This document shows positions 11,663 to 23,281 of a stretch of DNA of 64,000 nucleotides, one piece after another. The DNA lies in NCBI GenBank assembly GCA_918026815.1, contig CAKJVC010000146.1:162481-226480 (forward strand). The letters are read 5' to 3'. Numbering within the stretch: position 1 is the first letter of the stretch; every line of letters begins with the position of its first letter. The position numbers and the translations under genes are program-made. A model generated the notes under the pieces. That model saw only the letters and a program-made list of their open reading frames with translations, was not told the origin of the DNA and did not search any database. This DNA is from Chalara sp. BL73 (Eukaryota > Ascomycota > Leotiomycetes > Helotiales).

Positions 11663-12116
11663 TCATTTCTTTAGTAAACGTCCTCTTCTGAGCTTCTCAA
11701 AAAAGCTATAGACCTCAACCACGTTGATGAGCCGATCCTCGTCGCACAAGAGTGAGGCCTTTTTACTCTCGAACTGTCTGAAAAGATGGCGGCTTGCGGG
11801 CTGTATAGAGAGTGGCGATGATCTTGTCCCATTCATTTGCTGGCCTCGGTCGCGGTGGATGGGTGTGTGACGATGGACGTCTGAGTGGCATTTTTTTTTT
11901 TTCATTGGTGCTTTGCTGTGCGCAGGGCTCTGAAGAAGAATATTGGAGTGTTGTGAAGACGGATTTTGGTGGGACACTATCGTCTACGAGGCTTCGCTGT
12001 GCCATTCCATCGATGTAGTATTCTATGGAAGAGAGCTTGTACGGCTCAAGCTGCCATTTGGTTTCCTGTTTCTCTGCTATACCCCATTGTTGCCATTCTA
12101 ATATGCTGATGGCCAT
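11663..12116 (-). pseudogene. possible decayed small gene
   Basis: Two overlapping minus-strand frames look coding-like but need a one-base shift near 11775 to be joined. The upstream frame opens MAISILEWQQWG and ends near NEWDKIIATLYTARK. The other frame continues with a lysine- and arginine-rich C terminus (LINVVEVYSFFEKLRRGR). The slip lies in a T run (TCTTTTCAG). I do not recognise a family. It may be a relic, a gene with a sequence error, or chance. Confidence 0.25.
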
Positions 12117-14430
12117 TTGGCAGCCTTCGCGCTCTCAAGCTTCACGAATGCTTCGTCACTGGTGTTTCGAGTTTATCCCTAGACTGACAGTCAAGCTGGT
12201 TCGAAAAACCGGCGCCGGCATTGTTTCATGCCACCTTTACCCGTAGTTCATGATGTATCATGAGCAAAACATATTTCTGTATGTAATTCCTATCCTAACC
12301 TTATCTCGCTCGATGGGAGAATGAGTGTAACTATACAGATAGTGCACTAAACTAATTTCAAAGGGAATGCTGACCATCAGTATCATCATCTTCCCCCAAC
12401 CTTTCCCTGCTGGAGAATGTCAGTGAGAACCTGGATCCAGATATCCAGCATACATGAGGCTCCTTGCCCCAAAGTCGAGTCACGGTATATCGTTCTGTGT
12501 ACACCCTACATAAAGATTATAGGGCATTTGTGTTACAGATACGGTCGTGCTTTGCCAATCCAATCTCGTAACCTTTGCTAAGGCTCTAGGGAGGCCAGAA
12601 TATGTCTCGCTCAACCTGTAGTTGACATGATGATCTCTACATGGTGTCTGGAAGCGGACGAAGATACTACGGCCCGAGTTGGATGACGTGAACCTGTGGT
12701 ATCGATTCCCCCAAGATGTGTTAAGTATTATGTCGCCGGATGGTCTGGCGAGGCGTGGCGAGAGCGGAAGTCGATTGTAGGAGCATGAGGAGGAAATGTA
12801 CAGGTAACATTGCGATGGCTTGGGAGATTATGGTACTCCCGCATCGTGCAGTTATACAAGAAAAGATACTCTCAATAAAAGACTACGCTGAAGGAGGACG
12901 AGATGATATCCTCGATACCGAGAAAGCATCGGCTGCATTTATCCTACCTAGCAATATTCCTAACACTAGTAAGTCGTGGCTGGTTGAAAATCAGGTCTGG
13001 TGCCGGGCCTCTCATGAGGCTCTAAATGCCGAGCATTTTGGAGCCTCCCTATGACATGTAAGCTAGGTAGTAAGGCTATGCAGGGAGGGCTTCTCCTTAG
13101 ATAACTGACGCGGAAGAAACTGTCAAGGTCGGGGCCGGGTAACCCCCAAGACGCCACGCCTCCACCCGGCTTAAATGGCTTCAAGCGCCAAGGCGGGAGA
13201 AGATATGCGTGAGGTATAAGTTCCCCAATAGGAGGCATTGAGGAAGTTAAGATGTTGAATTAGGTTTTAGCCACCAGCTTTCATTGTAGCCTTATAAGTG
13301 ATGTACTCTGAGAAATGAGAATTTTCTGAAACCTTCGCCCGAGCGTTGCTTCAGCAATTAACCACCTATTCGAAAATAGACCCTATTCAAAGGTCTAGAG
13401 CACGGAATATCAATCTCCCAGTGCAAATAAGAACTCCATACGTCAAGGTAGCAAAACTGGTTGTTTCTTCGGCTTTTGCCCTTTACTTTGCATATATATG
13501 GTGCAATTCCTATAATTTGCGTGTGCGATATCATCACATTAAAGTGCAACGACATCCATAGTATATCGAGAGAGCATACACTCTAAAATTTAAGATGTAT
13601 CATCGCAGAACTCAAACATATCAACCAAGGTTAAATTAGTTTATTATTTCATAGAGAAAGAAGCGTAGCCAAACTGTCGTTCCCCTGAGAGCGGTTTCGG
13701 TTGCTTCGGCAACGATGTGGTACTCACTCAGCCTTGCACAAGGCTATGACATACAACCTGTTGTCGACAATTATTCTCTCTTGACATCGCGACTTCCCGA
13801 AAGCAGCAGTCACGCTCTCTGCTTGGAGATAAGCTCTGTGCCTACCCTGTGGTAAGTCCTTGTTCCGTCTCCGACGTATCCATCTTCTTTTCTCGATGTA
13901 TATCGCCAACTTGCTTCATTACAAGTATTGCATTTTCCATTGCTCACTTTTTGGCTGAATATCAGATACAGTCACGTTATTGACTGAGGGAGCACGACAC
14001 AAACCAACGAAACGAACCATCCAAGTAAAATCACGGCTATGGTGGTCTCTTCACCCGTAGAGTTCATTGTTATATGATTTATGGTACATTTTATTTGGGA
14101 TTTTATACTACGAGATTAGTTCAAGAAGACAGTCAAACCCCCTTAAGGAAACTCTGAGTGTTCCGTGGGTATCACCAATTAACAGCGACTTCAATCACCT
14201 GCCCGCGGAAGACTGGTTACCGGCCTTTTGATGAGCATAGATCTAGTAGCACCAGCTTACTCAGGTATAAACGATCCCCCAACGAAGTACAACTCAATAC
14301 GAATCAACCATAGAGAATAAATCGCCAAAAACGAATGTTGGGCCATAACTCTAACATTCAAGCACTCCCTATTGGCAACGCCCGTCAAAGGCAGTGAATA
14401 GACCATTTAGAAGGATTGATTTTTCACAAA
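12117..14430. other. gene-poor region
   Basis: About 2.3 kb without a supported gene. Open frames are short and lack motifs. The plus-strand frame at 12740-13054 (104 residues) shows no family features. Its last part is the GH3 gene's upstream region. Confidence 0.4.
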
Positions 14431-17400
14431 ATGGACTTTACCCGGACATTACTGGAAGTCTGTCTTGCACTCGTCAAAATCGTCCCGGGCGGGAAAATGG
14501 TCCACGATATGATATCCCTCCCGCAGCAAAACCTATCGCTACCAATATCAGCCCCTTTCTATCCTTCTCCATGGATGACTCCTAATACTGTTGGTTGGGA
14601 GCATGCTTATGCACAGGCGAAGGACTTTGTATCACAACTCACATTGCTAGAGAAAATCAACTTGACGACTGGTGTCGGGTAAGCCAAATCAATCATACAT
14701 GCGCATGAAATATTTCTCTTACATTGATTCGCTAACCGCTTTTAGCTGGGAAGGAGAGCAAGTAAGCCAATCCTGCCTTAAATTGTCATTCTGACCCATG
14801 AGAGCCGGGGACCAAAGGAGCCGATTGAGGGCGGAGACAATTCGTTTGTCGGGTAGTCTCAGCTCTTAAGACATGCCCTCAAGCCCCTGGTTCCTCCTTT
14901 CAGAAACAATGAGTATAAAGCTTATTGGTTGATTAGTGCGTAGGACAAACTGGATCAATCCCTAGACTTGGTTTCCGCTCCTTATGCATGCAAGATGGAC
15001 CCGTGGGGGTAAGAAGTACAGACCTCAATAGTGTCTTTCCCTCTGGCCAAACGATTGCGGCTAGCTTTGATCGTGGCCTTTTTTACGAGAGAGGCTTTGC
15101 GATGGGGGAGGAGCATAAGCAGAAAGGCGTTACGGTTTTACTTGGTCCGGTCGCCGGCCCTCTTGGGCGCGCTCCAGAAGGCGGACGCAACTGGGAGGGC
15201 TTTAGCCCCGATCCCTGTACGTCTAGCATCAAACTTGACATTCATTACTGGCTAAACCGTACCAGATTTGACGGGAATTGCTATGGCGGAATCCATCAAG
15301 GGTATACAAGATGCGGGTGTCATAGCATGCGCGAAGCATTTTATTGGAAACGAGCGTAAGCTTTGATAGAGTTTCATTAAATGTTATGGCTAACTGTTTA
15401 TAGAGGAACACTTCCGGCAAAAAGGTGAAGGTGGCTTTGATATAGAAGAGTCCATTTCGTCTAATATAGATGATACTACAATGCAGTAAGTGTTAGATAA
15501 CCTTTCATACAAATACACACAGAGTTTCGTTTACTTGGGTGAGGTTGGGGACCAGGTTCTGCAATCCTGATAGGCTTTGATAACTGATAGCATCTCGGCC
15601 ATCGAGTATTTAGAGTGAAGCCCACCCCGGCTTGGGAATCAACACTGATAACAGATTCATAGTGAGCTCTATCTCTGGCCATTCGCCGATGCTGTACGTG
15701 CGGGTGTCGGATCCGTCATGTGTTCTTACAATCAAGTCAACAACTCATATGCATGCCAAAACTCGAAAGTTCTCAATAATCTCCTCAAAGACGAGTTAGG
15801 GTTTCAAGGCTTTGTTATGAGTGACTGGCAAGCCCAGCATACAGGTTAGTCAGATTACCGGAGCAGGCTCCTCTAGTTGAGATGGCTTTACGAGTAACTT
15901 ACTCTCAAGACATGCATATACTCATTGAGTATGTCTTCAGGAGAGATTACTCCTGAAAGGCGATTTCTATCCTTCAGTTTTGTCGAGCATGGAAACTAAC
16001 CCTGAGTTTCCTATGCTAGGAGTTGCATCTGCAGTCGCAGGCCTCGACATGACTATGGTAAGTTGTCTTCTCGTATACTTGCAACGGTGCTAACATCTAT
16101 AGCCGGGAGACACAATATTCAATAGCGGAGAGAGTTATTGGGGCGCCAATCTGACTCTGGGGGTGATCAATGGTACTATTCCTGAATGGAGGATTGACGA
16201 CATGGCAAGTGCTATTTTTTTTTTTTAAATGTTTCATAAATTGTCGAACATTCAGACTAACCAGGAATCTGAAGGCTATGCGCATTATGGCTGCATATTT
16301 CAAGGTCGGACTGACTCTTCGCGAACAACCTATCAATTTCAATTCGTGGACCTTGGAAACTAATGGACCTCTTCATGCGTCCAGTGGAGGGCGTATTCAG
16401 CAAGTCAATTGGCACGTTGATGTGCGAGGGAATCACAGCTCATTGATTCGACGTCTTGCCGCACGATCAACTGTTCTCCTTAAGAATGTCGAAAACGCCC
16501 TTCCTTTATCGAAACCAAAACTCATTACAGTGATTGGAGAAGATGCTGGACCTGCATCTAATGGACCGAATGGATGCCCTGACCGCGGCTGTAACCATGG
16601 AACACTCGGCACAGGCTGGGGATCTGGAACAGCCAATTTCCCATATCGTAAGTCTCCTGGTTTTGTTCTTAGTCATTCAGTCTTCCCACCGGCGCAGTAG
16701 CTTGGAGTCTGAGGCATAAGCCCATTCTCCAAGCATCAAAAGAGTCGGAAAGCAGCGTTATTTAAATTTGTTTCATGAAATGAGAGCTGACAGGCATGCC
16801 GCTGTAGTTGTAACTCCAGATGTTGCTCTTCATCGTCAGGCACTTGAGGATAACAGTGGTTACAAGAGTGTCTTGAGCAATTATGCCCTGAATCAGATCA
16901 AAAAATTAGTATCTCGTCCCGACACCACTGCAATTGTTTTCGTAAACTCGAACTCTGGGGAAGGTTTCATTAATGTTGATGGAAATCAAGGAGATCGGAA
17001 TAATCTTACTTTGTGGAACGGTGGTGATAATCTCATCAAGACTGTTGCAGCTAACTGCAACAATACGATTGTGGTCATACATTCTACTGGTCCTACCATT
17101 GTTTCTGGTTGGCACGGACATCCCAATGTTACAGCCATCTTGTGGGCTGGTCTTCCCGGTCAGTTGAATTCCTAACAGTCATGTTACTCGCCTTCTGAGA
17201 GCTAGAAGCTCAAGAGATGGCTCATGTTGCTTCTTTGCCATGATATCTCAGCTGAAAAGACAGCACCCAAATTCTAAGCTTCTGCAAGAGTTGCAACTGG
17301 TCATGGTACTAATTTGATGGATAGGGCAAGAGAGTGGCCATAGTATTACGGATGTCCTTTATGGGAGAGTCAACCCAGCAGCGCGGACGCCTTTTACCTG

Positions 17401-18427
17401 GGCCGCGGATCGGGAAGATTATGGAACTGATATTCTATATAAGCTCAATAACAATAAAGGTCAGTTTTGGACGCTACGAGGAATCCTCCCCTTTTTAAAA
17501 TGTACAGCAAAACCTGACGCAATTGTGCAAATCAAAACCATTATAAGAGCACTCTGACTAACCTATGACAGGTTCTCCACAGGATAATTTTACGGAGGGT
17601 GTATTCATTGATTACCGTGCCTTCGATGCAAAAGAAATTAAGCCCCTCTATGAATTCGGTTTCGGACTTTCTTACACCACATTCAAGTACTCAGATTTGA
17701 TTGTCACCCCCTCCGATGGATATAATCAAGATATTCTGAAAAGTTCTCACACAACCACAGCCCCAACATTTGGGAACATTTCAAAGGAACTTCATGAATA
17801 CACTTTTCCAGAGAATTTTCCGCGCGTCCCGCAGTACATTTACCCATATATTAATGGCGAGGATCCAAAAGAGGCTTCCGAAGATCCACACTATGGCAAA
17901 ATTGCCGACGAGTTTCTCCCTCCGCACGCGACGGATGGATCACCTCAACCGGTACTTCAAGCAGGTGGCGCTCCAGGCGGTAATGCCAAGGTATGTCAGG
18001 TTTTCGGTACAAATCACTTGTTCTTGAGTGTTTCATGGACGATGAAACAAGCAATGTTCTTCTAAATTCCACTAGGAAAAGGACTAACTTCGGTGCTGTG
18101 ACATAGCTTTGGGATGTAATTTACACTGTGAAGACCACAATCAAGAACACCGGAAAACTCAACGGCGAAGAAGTTCCCCAGCTGTATCTCTCACTTGGAG
18201 GACCCGCCGATCCTAAGTTAGTGCTGAGGGGTTTCCAGCGCCTGAGCATTGATGCGGGACAATCAGTTGTTTTTACGGCAGACATTTTGCGCCGGGATCT
18301 GAGTAATTGGGATCCTGTCAAGCAAGATTGGGTCATTACAAACCATACGAAAATGGTTTATGTTGGACCCAGTTCTAGGAATCTCCCATTAAGCCAGGTT
18401 CTCTACCGAACTATCCCTACTGATTAA
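14431..18427 (+). CDS. GH3 family beta-glucosidase, secreted
   Basis: Glycoside hydrolase family 3 enzyme that releases glucose from cellobiose and other beta-glucosides; probably extracellular. Predicted length 878 residues in 13 exons: 14431-14678, 14746-14761, 14937-15216, 15266-15355, 15404-15485, 15663-15844, 16020-16057, 16103-16204, 16275-16647, 16808-17158, 17325-17459, 17572-17990, 18107-18427. Family motifs in order: [42 protein letters not shown], and the nucleophile region [13 protein letters not shown] (Asp near residue 290). The C-terminal half has STVLLKN, the [11 protein letters not shown] stretch and [10 protein letters not shown] fibronectin-type end domain contains [17 protein letters not shown]. 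Exon 2 is only 16 nt. Intron 8 (16205-16274) needs a GC donor to give [15 protein letters not shown]. The N terminus is hydrophobic but not a textbook signal peptide, so the exact start is less sure. Confidence 0.93.
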
Positions 18428-19375
18428 TATTAGTGAGAGAGATATAATGACGGCATGGGTGTACGAGTGTATGATTAATGATGGTTTCTGCATGGGTATC
18501 CAGGCGTTTTGGGGAAAGATGATAAAATGCGAACGAAATACATAGATGTTTTTGCAGGAACGCTAAAGGCACATAGAGGCATACAAATTAATGCTATGAA
18601 TAGAGATTGATCGTAATCTTTCTTCCATTTCCTGGTCTTGGTGCTTCATTCGTTACAGTTATACATAACCCTACCGAAGTTAACTTTAAGGCCACGCTGA
18701 GACGAAACCGTAAGATATAGTTTACGTTAGTGCGCCACGAGATTTTGTACATTTAAAGTCTACAGATTTTCAAGCTGGCTTTGTCGTTTAAAGCTAAATG
18801 CAACAAAGAGGAGCGGCCGGAAAGACCCGCATAGAATATTTTGATCTGGAGATGATATCAGGCTAGCATTTTCCATTACCAGACTGAATCTTCTTGAAAA
18901 ATCTACCGGTGGCATTCCTTACTCTAAAAATTGGCCCACGCTATGACGTGCGTAAAAGAACGCCTCTAGAGCGTCCCGACGCCTCCTATTTTAACCGAGG
19001 CGGATCTACGCCGTTTGTTTTCGCGGAGCTCTCTTCAATATGACACAATCAGAGGGCTTTAATGTCAGACAACTCAATAATTTGAATAGAGACAGGTGGA
19101 TACTCTCCTCTGGAGACCATGGGCTTCCCTCTTGAAACTAGCGAAGGACTGCTGCCTACCAACTGCCTTAATGACCTTAGGCTTTATGTTAGTATCGTTT
19201 TCTTTTCTGATAGCCTTCTCTCACACTTTCCCCCTCATGAATTTGAGGCCAAAAAGATACGGAATTGCTTCGTACTTAGGGCCAGCCTTCTTTATCTTCT
19301 AGATACTCAGCCTGAGCATCCTCTCACAACGCGGTGAATATGTTCCCCCTCCCGTTTCAAGACGGCCAATTGTAG
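18428..19375. other. region between GH3 gene and relic zone
   Basis: Nothing convincing in the first 600 bases. From about 19040 two partly open plus-strand frames overlap (one contains LETSEGLLPTNCLNDLRL). They may be the broken 5' part of the coding-like stretch that follows. Confidence 0.35.
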
Positions 19376-20243
19376 TTTTCAATCGATACCCTAATTGATG
19401 ACCCAACTACTGTCCCTGAGAATTGGTGTATTTTCGACGGCAGCGATGATCGCTTCGCTTCCTTCTATCCTGATCGACCTTGTTCCACTGTCGTGGACCC
19501 TCTATCATGGCAATTGGTTGCATCTTTGGACCAGAAGCCTGTGGGTTCCGCCAACGACGAACACCAGGCAACTGATTCTTATATGGATACCAAGAAACGC
19601 AAATTCAACGACAATTTCCGGACAAAACCTATAGTTTCTACACTTCATCATTCCAAGCTTAGAAAGACGGGAATATCAGAAAACCATTCTGAGCATGTAT
19701 TTACGTCTGAACATGGACACACATCTGCTCTTTCGTCCCTTAAACCATGTTGTAGGTTAGGTAAAGTTAAAGTGCCACAATTCCACAAGAAAGAACTTAC
19801 TCTTAAGAACTTGAGGCTTCTAGAAAAGCAGACTAACCCGCTTCTTCAATCCTCAGAACTATACCAACGTGTAAATAGGCGAAAACCCAAGATGAGGACT
19901 TTTTAGGTACAGCGAGGAATGGCAAACAATATTGCTGCATCTATTAAATAACACTCGTTGTCGGATAGAAAGTGCGTACGCGAAAGCGGCGCCTCCTATC
20001 TCGGCGAAGTTCGGGGTGGTTGATCCTGAACCTAAAACTTTAAAGGGAGCTTCCAATGCGGGAAACCAGGGGAATCTCTTTTGGATTTTAAAAGCTATCT
20101 CAGTAAGAAACGAGAATAGGACACTGGTGCAAACATCTATGATGGGGTACAGATGCGAGACAGCTCCAGATCAGAATTCTGAGAGGAGCATGGCAGACTT
20201 GGAAATTCAGCATGAAGATTTGAGAAAGAGAAAATTTTTTTAA
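19376..20243 (+). pseudogene. unrecognised coding-like stretch with a frameshift
   Basis: An open frame follows an acceptor-like AATTGTAG (ends 19375) and runs to a TAG at 19904. Its sequence looks like protein, for example DDRFASFYPDRP and MDTKKRKFNDNFRTKP. At a T run (19901-19904) the coding-like signal moves by one base into a second frame that runs to 20243. That frame starts YSEEWQTILLHLLNNTRC and continues with SAKFGVVDPEPKTLKG. Removing one T would fuse the two. No upstream start codon is clear. I cannot name a family. It is either a decaying gene, an unmodelled multi-exon gene, or a gene with a base-call error. Confidence 0.3.
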
Positions 20244-20834
20244 TTAGGAGATCAGCTGGTCGCCTAGCTGAGGGCAGGAGGAAGTATTAAAAAAATGACG
20301 TTTTGAAGCAACAATCCGCGGCAGAGACACGAGGATCCATGGATGTAGACGAGCTATCTGCGGCCTGTGAGGCTTTCCATAGACAAGAGGCTCAAAAATT
20401 AAAAGCAGCAAAGCATCTGAGATTGAATCAAAGACGCCTATTTGTCGGTCTTCAAGACGGGGCAGTGTTCTCTCCAAGAGAAGGTGGGAAGTGAAGAAAA
20501 ATTTGCGTGAGTAGTAGAATCTGCATCTGGCTGAGCAAACAAGCTTTGCTGGATCTGTGTAATCGCCATGCAGGTTCCAGTGAGCAGAAGCAAAGGGTAT
20601 ATGAACCTCTCTCAAGATGGTGGGATGTGGAAACACCATATAAAACTCTAGGCCTAGCCCGGTAAAATCCTTTGGGTGAAGATAGGCGCTCGGCTGATAT
20701 CCTGACGGCGATCCCCCGTATCAAATGAGACTGTCAGCAATAGCTTTCACAGATTTTTGTAGTGAATCAGATCCACTGGCGGCTGGAAGAGCACCCTGAG
20801 AAAGCTCTTGTTCCAAGGGTGCATCTGTAGACAT
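20244..20834 (-). pseudogene. coding-like frame with one internal stop
   Basis: On the minus strand a frame from ATG 20834 to 20244 (about 196 codons) is broken only by a TGA at 20723-20721. The N-terminal part is hydrophilic (MSTDAPLEQELSQG) and the middle reads GYQPSAYLHPKDF. A different plus-strand frame (20303-20494, with MDVDELSAACEAFHRQ) overlaps and looks equally coding-like, so at most one is genuine. No family is recognised. Confidence 0.22.
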
Positions 20835-22062
20835 AGGTGAAATGATCCATACTCGATGTAGCCCAAGTATGGATGCAATTCTTTACGGAGCTGGGTTGAG
20901 GGTAAGGCGAAGCTTGATCCAGGATATCAAAGAGACGATTAGGATTGGGCTGCGAAGAGGAGATATCATGGTTAGCGAAGCTAACACTCTCCTGCGTCTC
21001 TTATGATCAAGGAACATCGATGGCGGTACTCCCTTCGAACCAAATCTTCTTCAACCTAACTGACGACCCCATCTTCATATTTCTCCTCGGCATCTTCAAG
21101 AACCCAACCCGCATTCCCAAATAAGCTCTTGATCTGTATTACGGGGCGAATAGGTCCCGAAGCGTCAGTAATGCAACCCGGGAGCTTCTTCCAAAGCGAA
21201 GACAATGAACCTGTGCCTGGATTCGTGAACTTATAGGCCGAGAAGACCCGCTTTGTAGAGAGGGCTCAGTCAGGCTGCTCCAGCTGAAGAGACGTAAGGA
21301 TAAGGGATTCATTTGATGCTATGGGGTATAGCAATGTGTATTGGTTTGTATTAGATGGCACATGAGAACAGGGCTTATGAATACGGCGTTGTCTCTTTAA
21401 TCTGCAGCATGTGGGATACGTGTATGGGAGTAACTAAGAGAGACCTAATTTCTGTAGTGTTAAAAGAGTATTCATCATAGGAAAAAAGAAAGTACTAATT
21501 ATTTAGTATTTAAATATATTTTACTAGAGATTGATGGCAATGGCTACCAGTGATCTAGATTCTTGATTCGCAGCAGAATTCGTGTGAAACCATCGATGAC
21601 TTCAACAAGTCGACATTTAGCGCAAGCTCTCCTGAACAAACTTGAGGCCCTCTCTATTTTCACCTCACTCGGAACGATTTCTTATGTTGGAGGGGACCAT
21701 ATTAAATATGGAAATTAAGGAGTAAGCTGCGTGCTCACCAAAAGCTAAATTATAGTATTTCCTAGTCTTGCTTGCCTACACTTGGCGAAAGGATACACCA
21801 TATGACAATCCCTTTTGCATATTTCAAAATCCTTGACTTCTAATTCCCTGGGAACATGAATCCATAACTGGGACGCGAAGTTCGGGAGCTTGAGCTGTTC
21901 TAACTCGGTTGGCCCATAGGCCACAAACGCCGTAGTATCAACATTTAGACTCCAGCGACCATTTTCTCTGACTTACTCAGCCTATCTAGCCATAGCATTC
22001 CATCATATATAACTGTCCACTTTTGACATATGAACTCACGAACTTAAACGCCGTTAAAGGGG
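20835..22062. other. gene-poor, AT-rich stretch with one coding-like fragment
   Basis: No full gene. On the minus strand 21265-21056 is an open frame of 69 codons without a start (contains YKFTNPGTGSLSSLWKKLPG and ends near AEEKYEDGVVS). It looks like an exon or relic of something unrecognised. A very AT-rich patch sits at about 21480-21540. Confidence 0.3.
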
Positions 22063-22891
22063 CTATCGACCGCATTTTCTAAAACAAACACTACTAATAG
22101 TCTGCCCCTTCTGCCCCCCGAACCGGAAACTCCGATACTGAATCCTGTCTACCCTCTCCAGTCCCTCTCCCTTAAACCACCCATCTAACTCTGCCTCCGT
22201 CCAATTGCAGCTTGTCACCAAAAACAAGCCTCCCTCTTTCAAAAGCGGCAGCATCTTCTCTTTATACCCTTCACATATCCTCCTTTCCTGACCATCTTTC
22301 TCCTCGCTCAGACTGATGGCGTCAAATGTCCCTTTGTCGAGAATAACATCCCAGCCTTTTCCCTGAGCACCAGAGAGCAGCGAGGAGGGAGACGAGGCGA
22401 TTATGTCCCAATGCTGAAACTCGACTTGCCCTTCTTGCCCACCCCCTAGGCCTTTGTCTTCCGCTATCCGCTTCGCGAACTCGACGCTCTTCAGTGAATA
22501 ATCAACGCCTAACATACGGCCTCCCCATCCTCCCTCCTCTTCATCTTCGTCTCCTGCCCGTAACTTAAACAAGAAATGCCCATTCCCAGTTCCAAGGTCT
22601 AGGAAGCTGCAGTTCTCTTTTGTTATCCCTGGGAGGATGTTCTCCGCAATTTTCTGTTCCAGAAATTCGTAGGCTTTATCTTCGGCCGATGAGTCATCGA
22701 ACCAGATCGTGCCTTCATCTGAGGGATCAAGAGAGTGGTTTGTGATTTCGGTGGTATAGAGGTTGTCCCAGCTACAGAGAGGTTGTCAGCAACGGCGGGG
22801 TAGATTGCATGGCAAGATAGGCATACTATTCTTTGGTTCCTAGCTTGGAGGGCTCGAGGTGGTTTGGCTTAGAGGGCCCATTAGATGCCAT
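22063..22891 (-). CDS. EFM4: EFM4-type protein-lysine methyltransferase
   Basis: S-adenosylmethionine-dependent methyltransferase of the Efm4/See1 family, which methylates a lysine of translation elongation factor 1A in yeast. Predicted length 257 residues. Exons are 22891-22827 and 22771-22063, with intron 22772-22826 (GTATGC...CTGTAG, GCTGAC branch). The conserved start reads LGTKEYWDNLYTTEITNHS across the splice. SAM-binding motif I is SFLDLGTGNGHFLFKL. The acidic loop that follows is extended by an acidic and Gly-rich insertion. A later motif, DVILDKGTFDAISLS, is typical of the family. It is cytosolic, with no signal peptide. The start ATG at 22891 is firm because the first exon is short and homologous. 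It shares orientation with the PP2A gene upstream. Confidence 0.92.
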
Positions 22892-23281
22892 TCTGAAAGC
22901 TAGTACTAGGAAACTAAAAATCAACTACTTATGGGGGAAGCCTGATCAAAACTTCGACTTCCAGAATTTGTCTATGGCAGAAAATAAATCAAGAACCAAA
23001 TTCGGTGAGCGGTCTGTTTGTTACAGAACGTCATCCCGCAAAAACAATTCACGTGCAAATCCAGGGGGCGGATTGGGGACACAAGATAGGTGAGACAACG
23101 GCCAGTTTGATTCATCATTTTCATTTTTACCTACTCCATGCTGAATTTAGAGATGGACAAAGGGACTTGCTGGTATTTATGATGCCATCTAAAAACAATA
23201 ATCCAGCAAATATCTCCATTTCAGGCTTCCTTGTGGCCCGGACCTTGCATTTTCCTGTAAAGTGTGGTATCATTCTCTCAT
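22892..23281. other. EFM4 upstream / PP2A scaffold 3' region
   Basis: 390 bases between two same-strand genes. No protein motif in the plus-strand open frames here. Confidence 0.45.

Noticed and set aside
12190..12215. Possible tRNA T-arm (GGTTCGAAAAACC)
   Set aside because: No matching A box, acceptor stem or anticodon arm at the right spacing; no convincing tRNA found elsewhere in the window.
12740..13054. 104-residue plus-strand ORF
   Set aside because: No domain, no intron logic, biased composition; likely chance.
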